NCBI GenBank assembly: GCA_030063045.1
Contig: JAQSEB010000007.1
Span: 806,001-870,000 of the forward strand
Source of the DNA: Pratylenchus scribneri
Taxonomy: Eukaryota > Nematoda > Chromadorea > Rhabditida > Pratylenchidae
Length of the DNA: 64,000 bases
Reading direction: 5' to 3'
Shown: piece by piece, positions 1 through 13,600 of the stretch
Layout: each line of letters starts with the position of its first letter
Position numbering within the stretch: the first letter of the stretch is position 1
Notes under the pieces: model-generated
What the model saw: the letters and a program-made list of their open reading frames with translations, nothing else
The model's database searches: none
What the model was told of the DNA's origin: nothing
Program-made: the position numbers and the translations under genes

Positions 1-3000
1 ATCAAAAAATACTTTTCAGCTTATAAAAATTGCAAATTATTTCAACCTTATTTAATAGAATAATATTTTTTATTTACATTGATTGCGTCCAATTCTGCGT
101 CATTGTTGAAGAGCCATTTCTCGAATTCATCCATCCAATTGAGGACCACGTTCTTTGGAACCACAATGAGAACTTTGTTGATTTGTTGGCCAATTTTTGG
201 ATGTGTCATAATTGTGTGGAGGAATGAGATGATTTGAAGGGTTTTGCCCAGTCCCATGCAATGACCCAAAATGCAACCGCCTCCGCCTTCATCCAGCTTG
301 GAAAGTGATTCAATTGTGCAATCGTAAATGAAGCGAATTCCTTCAGCCTGATGCTTTTTGAGTACCCCGACCAGCGATTGATGCACTTTGACGGGCATTG
401 GATCATCGCTTTCGGCATCCCGATCAAGTACGATGTTTACAAGTCGCGGAACCGGAACTTAAAAATATTTTTTGAAAATTTGAAAAAATTTTTAGGGTGG
501 ATTTTTAGGTTTTGCTCTTTTTTTGATGTAATTTTGTTTTCATTAGAAAAATCTAATAAATTTGTTTAAAGGTTCACATTACCTAAATAAAATGTGTAAC
601 CTATTTTGTGAACTAAAAATCCGTCCCAAAAATTATATTGCCAAATATTACCTCCTCCTGAATAATGAATCTGGCCCTCCTCTTCCGTCTGGACCAATTC
701 GATTCCGTTGAATTCCTTTTGCCGTTCTTCCAGCCTCTTCCTTCGTTCCTTCTCCGCCTTTTCTGCCTCTTTCGTCTCCTGTGCCCTATGCTTTTTGCCG
801 GATTTGCCCTTTGACTTTTTTGGCCTTTCTTCTTCCTCCTCATCGCTTACATCCATTTCCTTCTCCGTCTCGTCCATCAATGGTTGCATCATTTCCTCCT
901 CTTCATCCGAATAGACAATATTAAGGCGACGGCGTTTTCTTGGCACCATTTCCTTCTCCTTTTTCGGTTTAGGCACTTTTCCTTTATGCTGCTAAAAAAT
1001 ATTAATTTTTACAATTACAAATTTATAGGAAACCTTTTTGGCGGTCATTTTCTTCTTTTGTTCTCCCTTCTCTTCTTTATTCTCATTTTTCGCGGCTTTT
1101 GTTGATTTCTTTCCCAATGTGAGCACTTCGAAACAATCAGTATCCAAATCATCATTACCAACGACTTCATCATCATCATCCGAATTAATTCTAAAATTAT
1201 AATTTTAAAAGCAAAGTTTAACGTAAATTACATTCTCTTCCTTGGCGATTTCTTCTTCGTCTTCTTCTCATCATCCGAGTCAAAATCGTCATCTTCGACC
1301 GTCACTTCCTCTTCTTTATCTTCTTCTTCATCACTATTCTGATGATTTATTGCATCGGCTTCCTTCAATAATGTTCGAATTTCCTTAAAACAATTAATTA
1401 ATCAATTTAGGCTATTCCAAAAACTAACTTTGTCTTGTTTGTACTTTTCGCGAGTCATTGGCCTATTCGGTACCATAGAATCATCCGAATCCGATTCTTC
1501 GCCGCTCGATGAGCTGCTTTCCTCCTCAATATTCACTCCCAATTTCTCTAATTTTGTCTTGTCCCCTGAACAATCCTTCGAAAGCCATCCTCCATCATCA
1601 TCATTGTCACTGTTCATTTTTCGAGCAGAAAGTGGCTTCTTAAAGTAAAAATAATTAAAATTTGAATTAAAATGATAAATATATTTTTGATTTAAAACAA
1701 GCACATAAATGGACATTGGACATTGTGAAAATGAATTTATCAAAAAATTAAAAATACGAAATGTATTGTGTTTTGTAAAACGTACGGATTTTTTGTTGTT
1801 TCTGGCACTACTTCGCGTTTTTGGTGCACTTTTTGATGATGTGGATGGTTTCAATGGATCTTGTTCTTCCATTTCATGTTCTTCTTCTTCTTCCCCATCA
1901 ACTTCCATCCCTTCTTCATTTCCTTTTTTGGCCAATTTCTTTTTCTTATTATTGTTCAACAAATGTATTGCACCTCGAATGTCCTCATAATCTGATGAAT
2001 CTGATTCGGAAGCTTTTCGTTTCTTGCCCTGAAATTTTTGCAATTATATTGATTAATAAGAAAAGCCAGCACTAATTGAGTTTGTCCCCTACTAGAGAAA
2101 GGATGAAGATGATGATAAAGAAGAAGGAACTGAGGATCTTCTTCATCATCCTCTATTATCTTCCATCATCTTCTTCCTCACACCTTCTTCTTCCTCATCA
2201 TCTTCTTCCTCGTCATCTTCTTCATCATCATCCTCCTCATTCCCTTGTAGGGAACGAACTCCAATTGTACCAAAAAACAAATGATTTTACCTTCTTCTTT
2301 CGCTGCATATCATCGTTGATGATTTTTTCAAAATCCATCTCCCGAATGCGCACTTCCATATTCTTGATGCCATGCTGCTTCTTTGCTGCATTATCGCACT
2401 TTGACTGTTCATCGTCACCATCAGCCGGTGATTGTGGTTGTTCCATTTCATTGGCCATGGCTTCATCCTCTTCCGCCTGAAGTTGCAATGCCAATGCCCT
2501 CGATTTTTCCTCATTTTCAGCATTTTCTGCCTCTTCCGCGACCAACTTTGCTGCCAAGGCGGCATCCTCTTCTTCCTGACGCAATTTCTTTTGCTTTTGT
2601 TCTTCAATTGTCTTCTGAAATTCTTCATCTTCCATTTCGATGGCTGTTTCGGTTTCATCATCCGTTTCATTCATTGTCTGTTGGTCAATTTGTTCTGCGT
2701 TGTTTTCATCATTTACTTCATTATTCGATGGCATTTCTTTCTTATTTGCGACAGATGGTGAAGCCATGTCCATTCGTTCTTCGTCTTCGCCAACAATATT
2801 TTCCTCATTATTTGGTGTATTTTCCTTCTCATTTGCGATTAATGTTGAAGCCAAATCTGCAGCGGATTTCTCTTGAACCAGGATTTTTTGTACTTCTTCA
2901 CTGATTGCTTTCTCAAATTGTTTCCCATTTTCCGCATCATTTACGATTAATGAGATGGCCAAATCTTCTGCTGATTTTTGCTGATGCAAAATTCTCTGCT

Positions 3001-3517
3001 CTTCTTCACCAACCGCTTTCTCAAATTCATCTTCTTCCATTGTAGTTTCATAAACAATTTCATTTGATTCCCGCCGGTTGGATGGCTCCTCTTCAATATT
3101 TTCGCTATCAATGTGTGTTTCGGTTGCGAGGCCATTGCACTCTTCTTCGCCATTTTCCTGTTCATTATTTGGTGGTCCATTTGTTGCTTGTGGTGCTTCT
3201 TCTTCTTGCGAAGGTGGTGATTGATTTGAAATGCCATCAAAAAATGCACACATCTCGTTTGATGATGAAGAAATTGGCCGTTCATTTGCCGTAACTTCTG
3301 CATTTCCCGCTTGCTGGTTGTCATTGTTTATAATTTCAATTTGTAAATTTGATGATGTTGTATTGCGCAGTTTTTGAACATTATTGCAACATGATGAACA
3401 TAATTCAAGAGACTCGCTGCTATCAACCTAAGAAATCATAATCAGATACATTTATTTAATCAAAAATACATTTTTGACCCGAACAGTTGTCGATGCTGCT
3501 ATATTATTCGGTTCCAT
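1..3517 (-). CDS. xnp-1: ATRX/XNP-1 SNF2-family chromatin remodeller, 5' part (C-terminus beyond left edge)
   Basis: ATRX proteins are ATP-dependent SNF2 DNA translocases that remodel chromatin in the nucleus. Eight exons join in phase: 3517-about 3470, 3427-2291, 2028-1786, 1638-1429, 1383-1232, 1190-1034, 991-652, 457-78, giving about 889 residues before the window ends. Residues 1 to about 750 are charged and low complexity, rich in Glu, Asp, Ser and Lys. The last exon opens the helicase core, with a HQ..GI.F.YD box and Walker A in [13 protein letters not shown], followed by [10 protein letters not shown]; both are typical of ATRX rather than other SNF2 proteins. I see no ADD zinc domain, as in C. 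elegans XNP-1. The start ATG lies 169 bp after the NHP2 stop on the same strand, suggesting an operon. The polypurine stretch around 2140-2240 was treated as intron. Confidence 0.85.
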
Positions 3518-3685
3518 TTTGGCACCTTTCTATTCTATCCTGCTGGTTGATATTAAAATGTTATTTGAAAATGAAACAAACATTATTAAAAATATTTCGT
3601 TTTTAAAACGTTAATGTGATGACTGATGAGAATTGTATTCCAAGAGTAAATTTTATTCAAAAATAACAAATATAATCAAAAAGAA

Positions 3686-4298
3686 TTAAGCAACAGGTTC
3701 AACAACAAGAGAATTGGCCAATTCATAAACTTGTTCATAGAGATCTTCGTAGGATTCATGCTTTTTGACCATCAAAACAATTGCTGGACGTTTATAACCG
3801 GCACAAAGACCCAAATGCTCCCTCGATGGAGTGAAGATGTACGGAAGTTCCTGAATAATATTGGTATTTATTTCATTTTGTCTAATATAGAAACCTTTTC
3901 TTCACATAATGCCGGAATATGGCTGTAAACATCGATAGGCGAAACATTCCCTAAGAATTAAAAATTGTTATATTTTATATAATTCTCTTATTAAAACCTG
4001 CTAGAATAACGATGCCCTTCTCTTTCTTCCGTATTGCCTTCATCACGTCAGCCAATCCATGTCTCAGATTGCCTTTCTCCTTGGCCGACTTCTTCACCAA
4101 TTTGTAGATTTTCTTGGCCAATTTTCTACTTGCCATTGGTTGTGCAATTGGATTAACAAGTTGACAAAGTGCTTCATATTCTTCTTTATCTGTTGTAGGA
4201 GCTGCAGCAACTGCTGGAATAGGATTTTCTTCGGTCTTTTCCTCAATTTCCATCGTTTCGCCCTGTTGTGATTTATTATTTGCTGTTGATTTTCCCAT
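3686..4298 (-). CDS. NHP2: H/ACA snoRNP subunit 2 (NHP2, L7Ae family)
   Basis: NHP2 binds the kink-turn of H/ACA guide RNAs and is part of the nucleolar pseudouridylation complex. Exons 4298-3998, 3950-3895 and 3850-3686 join in phase to 173 residues. The N-terminal ~55 residues are a Lys/Glu/Ala-rich extension. The L7Ae fold follows, with NPIAQPMASRKLAKKIYK, then a GIVILAGNVSPIDVYSHIP core and a GYKRPAIVLMVKKHESYE tail, matching human NHP2 along its length. The start ATG directly follows a TTCTATTCTAG acceptor-like site, as expected for spliced-leader trans-splicing. It is the upstream member of a close same-strand pair with the ATRX gene. Generic ribosomal L7Ae or SNU13 is less likely because of the NPIAQP motif and the charged N-terminal extension. 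Confidence 0.9.
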
Positions 4299-5095
4299 CT
4301 AGAATAGAACTAATTAATTAATTAATAATTTAATAATTGTAAATGCTGGTTATAATATAAGGTTTGTGTTATGTTGATGATATTGATTGATAAAGCATAT
4401 AAAATGCGCATCTTTTAGATGAACCTAATCCTAATTAATCTTTTATTGATTGATTGGATTATTAAAATGATAGTTTGATATTGATATCATCAGTAGTAGC
4501 AAATACCATGAAACAAACGCAATATTAATCGAAAAATAGGATAGCGCTTTACGCCGTACTAAATTCAAGAATAAAAATCCTCAAAGCTCAAACCTCAACT
4601 CAACTCAAATATTTCAAATTCAATAAAAATCAAAGGGTCATTCATAAATATTTAAATTACCGCCAAGATTGTTATATTAAAATTGGGATTTTTATTCTAT
4701 TTCTCTACTTCTCTACTAACAATTCTCTCTCGTCCACCCAAACCGCACCGCATCGCCAGCGGCAGCGCAACGAGCAAGTTTGGTTTTCCGTTGTAATTTT
4801 GGGAGAAAAAGGAACCACAAATATAAACCATTTTTCTGACAATTTTTTTTTGTCATTTTCAAGCAGTGTTGATCAAAATAAAATTGATTTAATCAGATCA
4901 GCATCAGCAGCTGGGAGAAAATAAAAATAACATTTTTGATTCACAAAAACCAAGTAAAGTATAAAGAAAATGATTGATTTATCTATTTTATATTACTAAT
5001 TTCCGTGCAATCATTAAACTAAATACATTAAACATTATTTTTAGATCAGATATCAATTAAATAACACATATATTAAACGCTAATTCCACATTTGC
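4299..5095. promoter_or_regulatory. Divergent intergenic region between NHP2 and IPPK
   Basis: This is 797 bp of mostly AT-rich DNA between two divergently transcribed genes, so it should contain both promoters. A short CpG-containing, less AT-rich patch lies around 4730-4780. A TTTTTAG acceptor-like site about 50 bp upstream of the IPPK ATG could take a spliced leader. I recognise no specific binding site. Confidence 0.4.
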
Positions 5096-7052
5096 ATGCT
5101 GGATTCGATCGTTGATTTGGATGAATACCGAGCTTTTTGCTTCAGAGGAGAAGGCCGTCAAAATGTTGTCATCAGTGCTAAGGGTCGACGAGATAATATA
5201 CGGTCAGTATGACTCATCAAACATTAATTCGTCATATTATTATAGGATTGTCTGGCGATTGGCAAAAAAGCGAAGGTCGGGACTTGTGAATTACAAACCA
5301 AAGTAAGCTATATTTATCATTTTAAATTAAATATCATTTTATTATTATTTTGGATGCCGTATAATCAACACTTATCTTGAAAAATTCATTTCACCATTCC
5401 TCAACAATGATTACCTCATCAGAGCCAAACTTGTTCACATAAAATCGAGCGATCTCCATCATTTGGCAAAGGTAAATTGAGAGTTTAAATTAACAATTAA
5501 TGGCATAAATTTTAGATTCCTTATCTTCCGCATAATCTCAAAGTAGAGGAATTCGACGAATTGGTCACCAAATATTCAACCGAAAATTCACGTTTTCCAC
5601 AAAAGCATTTCAACAACAATAGGAATGGGAATGGCCATCAAAATATCTGTGCTTTGGAAATGCCGGATGCCACCCGAATTCCACGCCAACTCTCCAATGT
5701 TTTGGGCCCAACACTTACGCTGGAAATTAAACCCAAACAAGGCAAATTTTCACACATTTTTGATTAGATCTAATAAATTTTAAGGTTTCTTCCAAAATCA
5801 TCCGGGCATTGATATTTCCTTCTGCAATAATTGCATTCTTCAGGTCAATTTTAATTTAATAAAATTAAATTATTTTTATCAGATTGAGAAATGGAAATCC
5901 GCTGATTTTACCACAATGTACGACTTTTGCCCTCTCTCTCTGTACAGTGGGGACTATAGGCGGATGTGCGCTTCATTGGATTCTCTGATTCGTGATCCTC
6001 ACCGAAATTTGCGCATATTTGTGAATGGCAGTGCCGTCCATGAAGAATCGTCGAATTTTTGTGCAGAGGAACTGCGGAATTTGTTATTCCCGTTCAACCC
6101 GTCCGCAAATATTCAAACATTCATATCAGCTGTAATTCATTAATTTTAATCACAATTTAACTCAATTATTTTTTTGTAGATCACTTGCATTTTGACCGGC
6201 ATTCCGGATGACCAAGAGAAAGCGGATTCTCGCCTCCAAGAGGGCAGCGTACTCCACGATTTGCTCAAAGCACAGCGCATCGACACGGTTGGCATTGTCC
6301 GAGCCTATGGTCTTTACAAGAGTTTGTCGCCCGATGTTCAGGTAAACATTTTTAAAAAAAATTTAAAATTTAATTCACAAAATAATAGAAAAAAACAACC
6401 AGTTTCCAACTTTTTTTTTGTTCACAAAGTCTGAAAAAATAATTTACCTCTGGGCGGGTCCGAGCCCGAGACCCTTAAATTTTATAAAAAGTTAATTCCT
6501 TTGGGTTGAAAATTTTCATTCCCTAAAATTTTGATATTTTATTTGTATAAATTGAAAAATTTGCAGAAAGAATTGCGCAGAAAATCCAATCTATTGGAGA
6601 GGGGGATTGAATTTTTGGAGAAGAATGATGCCCGATCGATGGTTGAACGCTATTTGCTGGCAGCGACGATGAAGGATTGTTCCCTAATGGTCAGTAAATT
6701 TATTCCATTAAATTATTATTTTTAATTCCAAAAATTTAGATTAGCATGCGTCTTGTGGAGAAAATGCCGAATGAGAATATGTTCGCGGCCATGGATGGCG
6801 GCGGTGGTGGATACATTCGAGTGCAGGGAATTGATGGGAGGCCACTCTGTTTTGCCTATTCAATTCGAATTGTCGATTTGGACCCAAAATCAGCAAAGGT
6901 TTGTGCACCAATTTCAAATTTAAATATTATTCCCCTTTCCATTTAAGAACCTGGAAAATGCCTACAATCGTTTTGTGGCCGGCGTTTCAATGATTCGCAC
7001 AAATCCGAACATTCATCGTCCTTGCATTTCGGCCACATCCAATTCAGCATAA
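5096..7052 (+). CDS. IPPK: Inositol-pentakisphosphate 2-kinase (IPPK/IPK1)
   Basis: The enzyme phosphorylates inositol 1,3,4,5,6-pentakisphosphate at position 2 to make phytic acid (InsP6). Ten exons, approximately 5096-5202, 5246-5302, 5354-5471, 5516-5741, 5785-5843, 5883-6131, 6180-6341, 6567-6689, 6740-6898 and 6948-7052, give 454 residues (human 491). Family hallmarks are the N-terminal FRGEGRQNVV nucleotide loop, TLEIKPKQGF, an FCNNC metal-site remnant, DFCPLSLYSGD, RNLRIFVNG, LLKAQRIDTVGI, ATMKDCSLMI and the C-terminal FAYSIRIVDLDPKS. Intron 4 appears to be GC-AG. The junction into exon 3 has no AG acceptor near 5354 although the exon is conserved (see findings). A tRNA-like repeat fragment lies in intron 7. 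Confidence 0.9.
6428..6500. repeat. tRNA-like (B-box) repeat fragment in IPPK intron 7
   Basis: A near-palindromic GGGTCCGAGCCCGAGAC core resembles a polymerase III B box. About 55 bp around it match the sequence at 53952-54010 in an ATAD3 intron, in the same order (CTCTG.GCGGGT..GA.CCCGAGAC..TTAAATTTT). This suggests a tRNA-derived dispersed repeat. No complete tRNA can be folded here. Confidence 0.4.
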
Positions 7053-10000
7053 ACACAAGAAGAATTTGATTAATATTCCCTTCTCGGTGACTCCTCCATT
7101 CATTCTTTTTGCCTTTTCCCCACCATTCCATTGTTCATTCCCTCCTATTATTATTCATTGTATATTTTGATCTCTGAATCCCGTTTAATTAATTAGTTGT
7201 GTTTTAACCAAATATACTGTGCCTTCTAATCATTCATTTATAATATACAAATAATTCCCAACCACACATATCCCAATTCCATTCAAATTTCCCTTCTTTT
7301 TTTTGTGGCCATTTCTCTTTTCTTTTACCGAATGACCTTTTTCCGTTCCCATCAAATTTTTGTGGCCTTTTCTTGCCTCTCTTCCAACATAATTCATTCA
7401 CTTTCTTGCCCCAAATTTATTTGTTTTTATTAAACATTCCCCAAAATTCGAATATATTCCATTCATCCTCCTCTAATTTCGAATGTGAGAGCCTTAACAA
7501 AAAAATATACAAAATATTTTACTTATTTCCAGTCAACACATTCGGATGGCATAAATAAATTTTATAAAATTTAATTTATTTTCTTTGACCAAATTTATTT
7601 GACAACAAATAAATTATTTGGATGATAGAGGGTAAATATTTTTGAAAAGGGGAAATGGCGGCGAATTGGTCTCAAAACCAATGCCAAAAAATGGGGTGGC
7701 CAACATTGAGAATTGACGATGTCGGGATGGGCACAAAAGAGAGGAATATTGAAGGGGGCGATGAAATATGGGGGCCAAGAAAAGATGTGTGGAGGTGGGC
7801 ACATTTGGACCTTGGACGACGGCATTTGGGCCAAGAGGGTCAGACCACATTGAATTGGATTGGGGCAGAGGCCATTGCTGCTGTTGGGGCTGTTTTGCCC
7901 TCCATTCCTTTCCCTCCTTCCCATTTTTGTGTGCTTGGCCAGTAAAGCGAAGAAGCCGGTTTTTGCCGAAATTCCCGCCCAACAAAGAGTGCCGGGACCC
8001 GGGACCAACACAGGAAAATTTACTGCCTCCGCGCCCCCTTTTGTAATCCATCCCCACCCAACCTTATATTTTTGGGGCCATGATGCAGTGGCCATTGAGG
8101 GTTTAAAAAGGTTGGCCGAAAAGATGAATAAAAAATTTTTTGCCCATAAAATAAAAATATCGACCGGTGGGGGGATCGAACCCACATCCTAATGTACAAT
8201 CAACAAAGGAATTTAACCACTCGACCAACCGTTCGACAAGGGACGGGCTTTTTTTTACCTTTATTTATTTAATTAGATTTTGCCTTCCTTTTTTTATGAA
8301 TGCCAATTTCAATTTGGCCTTGGTTTTTTGATGTTATATTCGAATTGTACCCAAAACCATTTGGAACTTTTCCATCGTTACGAATCCCTTTTTCCCTTCT
8401 CTGAACTTGTCCATTCCAATCTGTTTCCAGAGGCAAAAAATGATTTGTTAGGCGCGACGCGCGAGATGGATTTCGCCCTTTAACACATTTCCTTCTATTT
8501 TCCACATAAAATCCCGTCCAATTTCATTGCCATCAAAAAAGCCAAAAATCCCATCTTCAACCTTCATTTTGCCAAACAACTTTTTTGCCACCCCCTTCCA
8601 AAAGAGGGCACGGAAACCGAATAGTTTGGCTGCTCGCTCACATTCACTTCATCCATCCTTTATGGCCACCGATGAAGGAGGCAAGAGCCTTGGCAAAGTT
8701 TTGTGCGAGGGGAAAGGGAAATCGGCGGGCCGAATGCATGGTCAAATGGCAAATCCAATTTCCCCGCATCTTGGCCTCATCCTCCTCCCCCTTGCCCCAT
8801 TTTCCTTTGTTTTTATGCACCGCTCGGTCCATCCCCATTCATTCATTGTCCCATTCCATCCATTCCCTCCGGTGCCCACTCAAGTCAGTCCCAGCTCCCG
8901 AGTCCCGAGCATCCTCCTCCCTCTCATGGCCCTAACCTTGCCCCCCTCCCATCCACCAATCCACTCATCAATTCCGCCGGCATCCCCAATTCCACCCCCA
9001 TTTTTTGCTCACATTTCCTTCCTCCATATAAGCAGCATTTGCACATTTGGACGGAGGGGGCACCAACCAAAAAAAAATTATTCACACCAACAAAAATGGC
9101 GCACAACGCAGAAAATTTAGGGCCAGAAAATGAGAAGGGGAACAACATAAATCTGAATGAGAGGACGGAAATTGGAAGAGGACATAACATTCTCAATTTG
9201 ACCCTCTTAAAAAAGAGTGGCCAAAATGCCGGAGGGAAATTGTGGTAAAAGAGGAGGCAGCAAAGTGGCAAAAAAGGAGGCTCGATTTTCTGCGCACTGC
9301 GTAATCAATGGCATATTCATTTCAAATAAGTCTTCTGTGGTCTATAATTTAAGGCGGAATTAAAACTTTCCGGAATTAATCTCGACTATATTCCCTTATT
9401 TAGTTTCCCCCTTCCACTGCTAACATTAAACTAGCATTAAACCATTCCAATTTTTCCCCTTCCCCCGTGGTCGGCATTCAGGCGTGAATTTCCACTTCCA
9501 TTTTCCGCCGACCCCAAATCTCCGTCGTTTTCCCCTCGCCAATTCCCGCCAGGGTGGCCCCTTCCCCCTATCCCCTTCAACACATTTGGCCAAGTGCAAA
9601 CAAATTGGCCAACCACAATCTGTGCCCCAGCGCAGGCCCTTCTCCCCATCCCTCCATATAATGATGGTCCAACCAATTTATCGCCCATTCTCTCCTTTGG
9701 CAATTGTGCCAAAAGAGGACGGGAGGGGGGAATGCTTCATCCACATTTGGGCAGTGTATTTGTTGGCCATTTCCCCCCACTCATTTCATATTTTGTTCAT
9801 ATGGTTTTTTTTTGGTCAACCACAGGTGCTTTTTCCTCACTAACATTCATCACGGTGTGCAAATGCCATTTCAAGTGTCATTCCCCCTCCTTTCCATTTT
9901 GAGGGGGAATTTCACCTTTTTTTGTTGTGCCAATGATCCACATCACCAATTGCCTCAAGCCTCATCAATTCAATGCCCAATGTTCAAAGGCCGAATCTTC

Positions 10001-10628
10001 TTCCAGCTGATTTCAGAATTTTTTTTTTGCCAGAATTGATGAATATTTGAAAATGATGGCATTTGGTGCCACATGGGATTGGCCATCAAATGGCGATGGC
10101 GTGACAATATCCAAATGTGGAGGGCTTGAAAATTAACATGATTTCCTCCTTATTAGGCCATATCTTCCATTTTGCCCCTTCAATTAAATGTGTAAATAAT
10201 TCAATTGGGACCAAAAATACATTGATTAACCAAGAGCATATTTTGCCTATTAATTGGCCACATTTTTATAATAATAATAATCAACAACGATCTGCCTTGA
10301 TTCTCAGCCCATTTTTGGACATTTAATTCCTTTTTAACCCCCTTTTTGGCACATCCACTTCCTTATCTTGCCATCATTCTCCATATCCCCCTTTTTATCC
10401 AATTAGTCCATTCTTTCTTCCTTCCACCAAGCCTTTATTTCCCCCTTTCCCAGGCTTTTTCCTTCCAGGCTTTTCTCCCATTTTCCAATTATATTTTTTT
10501 CTTTTATTCCAATTTCAATGCCGCATTCCTTCCCCTCGGCTTTTCCTCCACAAAAATTCGTTCAAAGATTACAATATTTTAACATAATCCCTTTCTAGCC
10601 AATCTCTCCCGTCAAATCCACAAAAAAA
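7053..10628. other. Intergenic region, no supported gene
   Basis: This is 3.6 kb between IPPK and the scramblase-like gene. It is rich in TGGCCA and CCATTCCC words and holds several open frames of 100-200 codons on both strands. None has splice-consistent extensions, domain matches or amino-acid composition like the real genes here. A degenerate tRNA-like sequence lies at 8161-8234. The right part, after about 10400, is pyrimidine-rich and is probably promoter or 5'UTR of the next gene. Confidence 0.5.
8161..8234 (-). pseudogene. Degenerate tRNA-like sequence
   Basis: On the minus strand a 74-nt segment has a Ser-type A-box-like stretch GGTCGAGTGGTTAA and a B box GGTTCGATCC, with 6 of 7 acceptor pairs. 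The T stem has one mismatch and the anticodon stem only 3 of 5 pairs. The base before the putative anticodon is not U33. It is best read as a tRNA pseudogene or SINE head, not a working tRNA. Confidence 0.45.
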
Positions 10629-13600
10629 ATGAATCCGCCTTCCCCATTGGCCACCCAATTTTTCCATCATTCTACCGCCTCCTCCTCCACACCATCTTCG
10701 AATCATCATCATTCAAATCACCAAAATCACATTTCCCAGCACCCAATTGGCGGCGGTGGCCCATTCCGCTCATTTATGGCCAATTCTACGGAACATCATG
10801 ACCAACAGCAACAGGTGAATTACCCAAAAATGATGGACCGTATCATTACCCATAAACTATAATCATCCTCTCTACTGGGGAACTCTTATACTTCCTTTCC
10901 ACAATTTTCAAAAGTAAAGGGGTACTCGAGATTTTCAGATTTTTGGGTAACTTTATAATTTCTAGCCGGCCCTAAACTAACCCTAAAACCAAACAATAAA
11001 CATCTTATTTTAGGAACTAGTCTGCAAAACAAAGGGTCCCTCTCCCCTTTGCCTTTGGAAATTGTTGATATAAAACTATCTTCCAATTTTGACCTAAAAA
11101 TGATGGACCAAATCCCCTAATTTCAGCCATCTCATCAACATCACCGACAAAGGCTTTGCCAACAGCATCGCCAGAATTCGCATCCACTCAACAATGTTGG
11201 CCATTTACAAAATGGGCCATCCACCCAAACCCACCAACAATCAATCCCAATGAGTACATTTTTATCATCTTCCCAACGGAATGGAACGGTGCCATCAAAA
11301 AATTCGGGTCTTGGCATCGATGCCACAATGCCAGTGATGACAATGCGGCATGGCCAACCGCAACACAATCGACCACATGGAATTGGGGCCATCGGTGGTG
11401 GAAGGCACAAAAATCATCGGAGTGTTGGTGAGCGAAATATGACTCCCGCTCCGTCCTTTTTAGCCGTGGCTCAACAAGGAAGTAACCAATTTGTGAAGGC
11501 GATATGTCATTTGAAAGCCCTAAATGTCCTCTAAAAAGTGGCCTATTTTAATTTTTGAAAATTTAAATCCATTTGCAAAAAAAGCGGCTTCCTCGATAAA
11601 TTCGGGTTTATTAGAGTCAAAGGCATGACATTTTTTAAAATTCTGGATTTCATAAAATTAAAATAAGTCACTTTTTAGAGGACATTTAGGGCTTTCGAAT
11701 GGTATATCGCCTTCCCAAATCTGCTTTTGCCTCATTGAGCTATGACCAAAAGAATGGCACATCTGAATCAATGGCACCCACTAATCCCCGCTTCTGAGTA
11801 GGGGGGCTTTTGGCAACTTTCTTTCTGAATTTTATGCCAAATTTTCCAGCAATCCATAATAATTTTCCAATAAAACTATGCAAAATAAGTGAACCAAATA
11901 AAGAAGGACGGAATAGCAAAGACCAGGAGCAAAAATGGGCGAAAACAAGTCCCCGACTAATTAGGAGGGGATGGACGGATTTATGCAAATAAAAAAATGG
12001 AAGAAAGGGAATTGGTCCCTCCTGTGGCCATTCGCAGTTTGTCCGGTGCTACCAAGAATTGGACAATCTGTGGCCATCGTTGGCCAATTGGTCTATTTCC
12101 CATGGAAAATGGAGGAGACATTGGCCCCACCACCCAAATTTCCACCCAATTTGGCCATCAATTTTAGGCCCCAATGCTGCTGGTCCAATTTTCGCCAATT
12201 TGTCCCCACATTGAAGCCATCCATCCTCATCCCATTTTTGGTAATTCGTCCTCCTAAAAGCCATTTTATCCCTTTGGCTTTACTCATCTCTCAGCGGCTC
12301 ATTTTTCTTTTTGGCCCATTTGGATTCCCCTCCTTTACTCAAAAAAGGGAAATTGAGTTATCCGGTGGCCGAAAGGGGGGCCAGGCCCATCGAAAGGGGA
12401 GGAGGGAGGCAACAACACAAAGAAATGTGGCGGGGCCCTTCGGCTCATAATGCCGTCCATTCTCGCCCTCCTCTTCCTCCTTCCTCGTCTTCGTTGTCGT
12501 CGCCGTTGCCTCGGGCCATTGTCCAATTTGGGCCAGAAAAGGAGCAGTGAATTGGCCAGCACGGCTGCCCCTTTCCCCCTCCTTTTCGCTTTCCATTGAG
12601 CCTTCTTTTCCGCTTTCCTTTGTGTGTCCAAAAATTTTGGGAGTCCCAAAAATCTTCTCAATTCTCGACCATAACCGACCATTTTGCATAGGTAAACACC
12701 CAGACTTCATCCATTCATTCAAAACCACATTCCTTCCTTATTTTTTAGTATTTTTTTTCCTGCAAAGTTCAAAATCCCTTCCCTATATAAATGCAGGGTA
12801 GGGGCAGGGTAAGGGATAAAATTGACAATGAAAATGAGAGTATCACCTATTGAGTACCTGCATCGGTTTTTGGGTCCATAGTTCAACGAGGCGATAGCCA
12901 ATTCAGGAAGGCAATATATCATTTGAAAGCTTAAAGTATCCTATAAAAAGTCGCCTATTTAATATTTTATGAATTCAATATATAAAAAGATTACATGCCT
13001 TCGAGCGTAATTACTTGAATTTTTGGAGGAAAAGCTGCTTTTTCTATTTAGCATTTCATGTTTTCGAAAAATTAGTTAGCCACTTTTTAGAGGACATTTA
13101 GTGCTTTAAAATGGCTTATCGCCTTCTCGAATAAATTACTTTCTTATTGAGCTATAGCCAAAAGAGTGCTGTACTCAATTTCTCCCTATCCCCAATTATA
13201 TATCCATTTAACCATTCCCTTCTCCCATCTTCAGATATAATCATCAATCCTCCATCGACACCATCTTCAAATTGTTGCCCACAAATGCCGGATAATCGAG
13301 TGCTCTCCAATGGGGGACCATCAACATTATTGCTGATGCAACATCAAAAAAACAACAATAATAATGGCCGAAATGAGTTGGGAAATGAAAGTGAAAAAGT
13401 GGCATTATTGGAGAATAATGATGAACGGAAGAATGGAAGAGGAAAAGCAATGGATGAGGAATCAATGATGATGGAGCAGGAGGGAAATGAAGTAGCACAG
13501 CACAATGATGAATACCCGTGAGTTTACGAAAATTGTATAAGAATTAGAAATAGTGAATCAGAGTGAATTGGATTTAAATTTAGAGCAATTTTATGTAATA

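Noticed and set aside
2140..2245. Possible extra acidic exon of the ATRX gene
   Set aside because: The purine-rich minus strand could encode Glu/Asp, but no acceptor gives the needed phase and exons 2 and 3 already join in phase.
7595..8192. Long overlapping frames on both strands
   Set aside because: Composition is that of the TGGCCA-rich spacer, and a tRNA-like sequence overlaps; no gene-like pattern.
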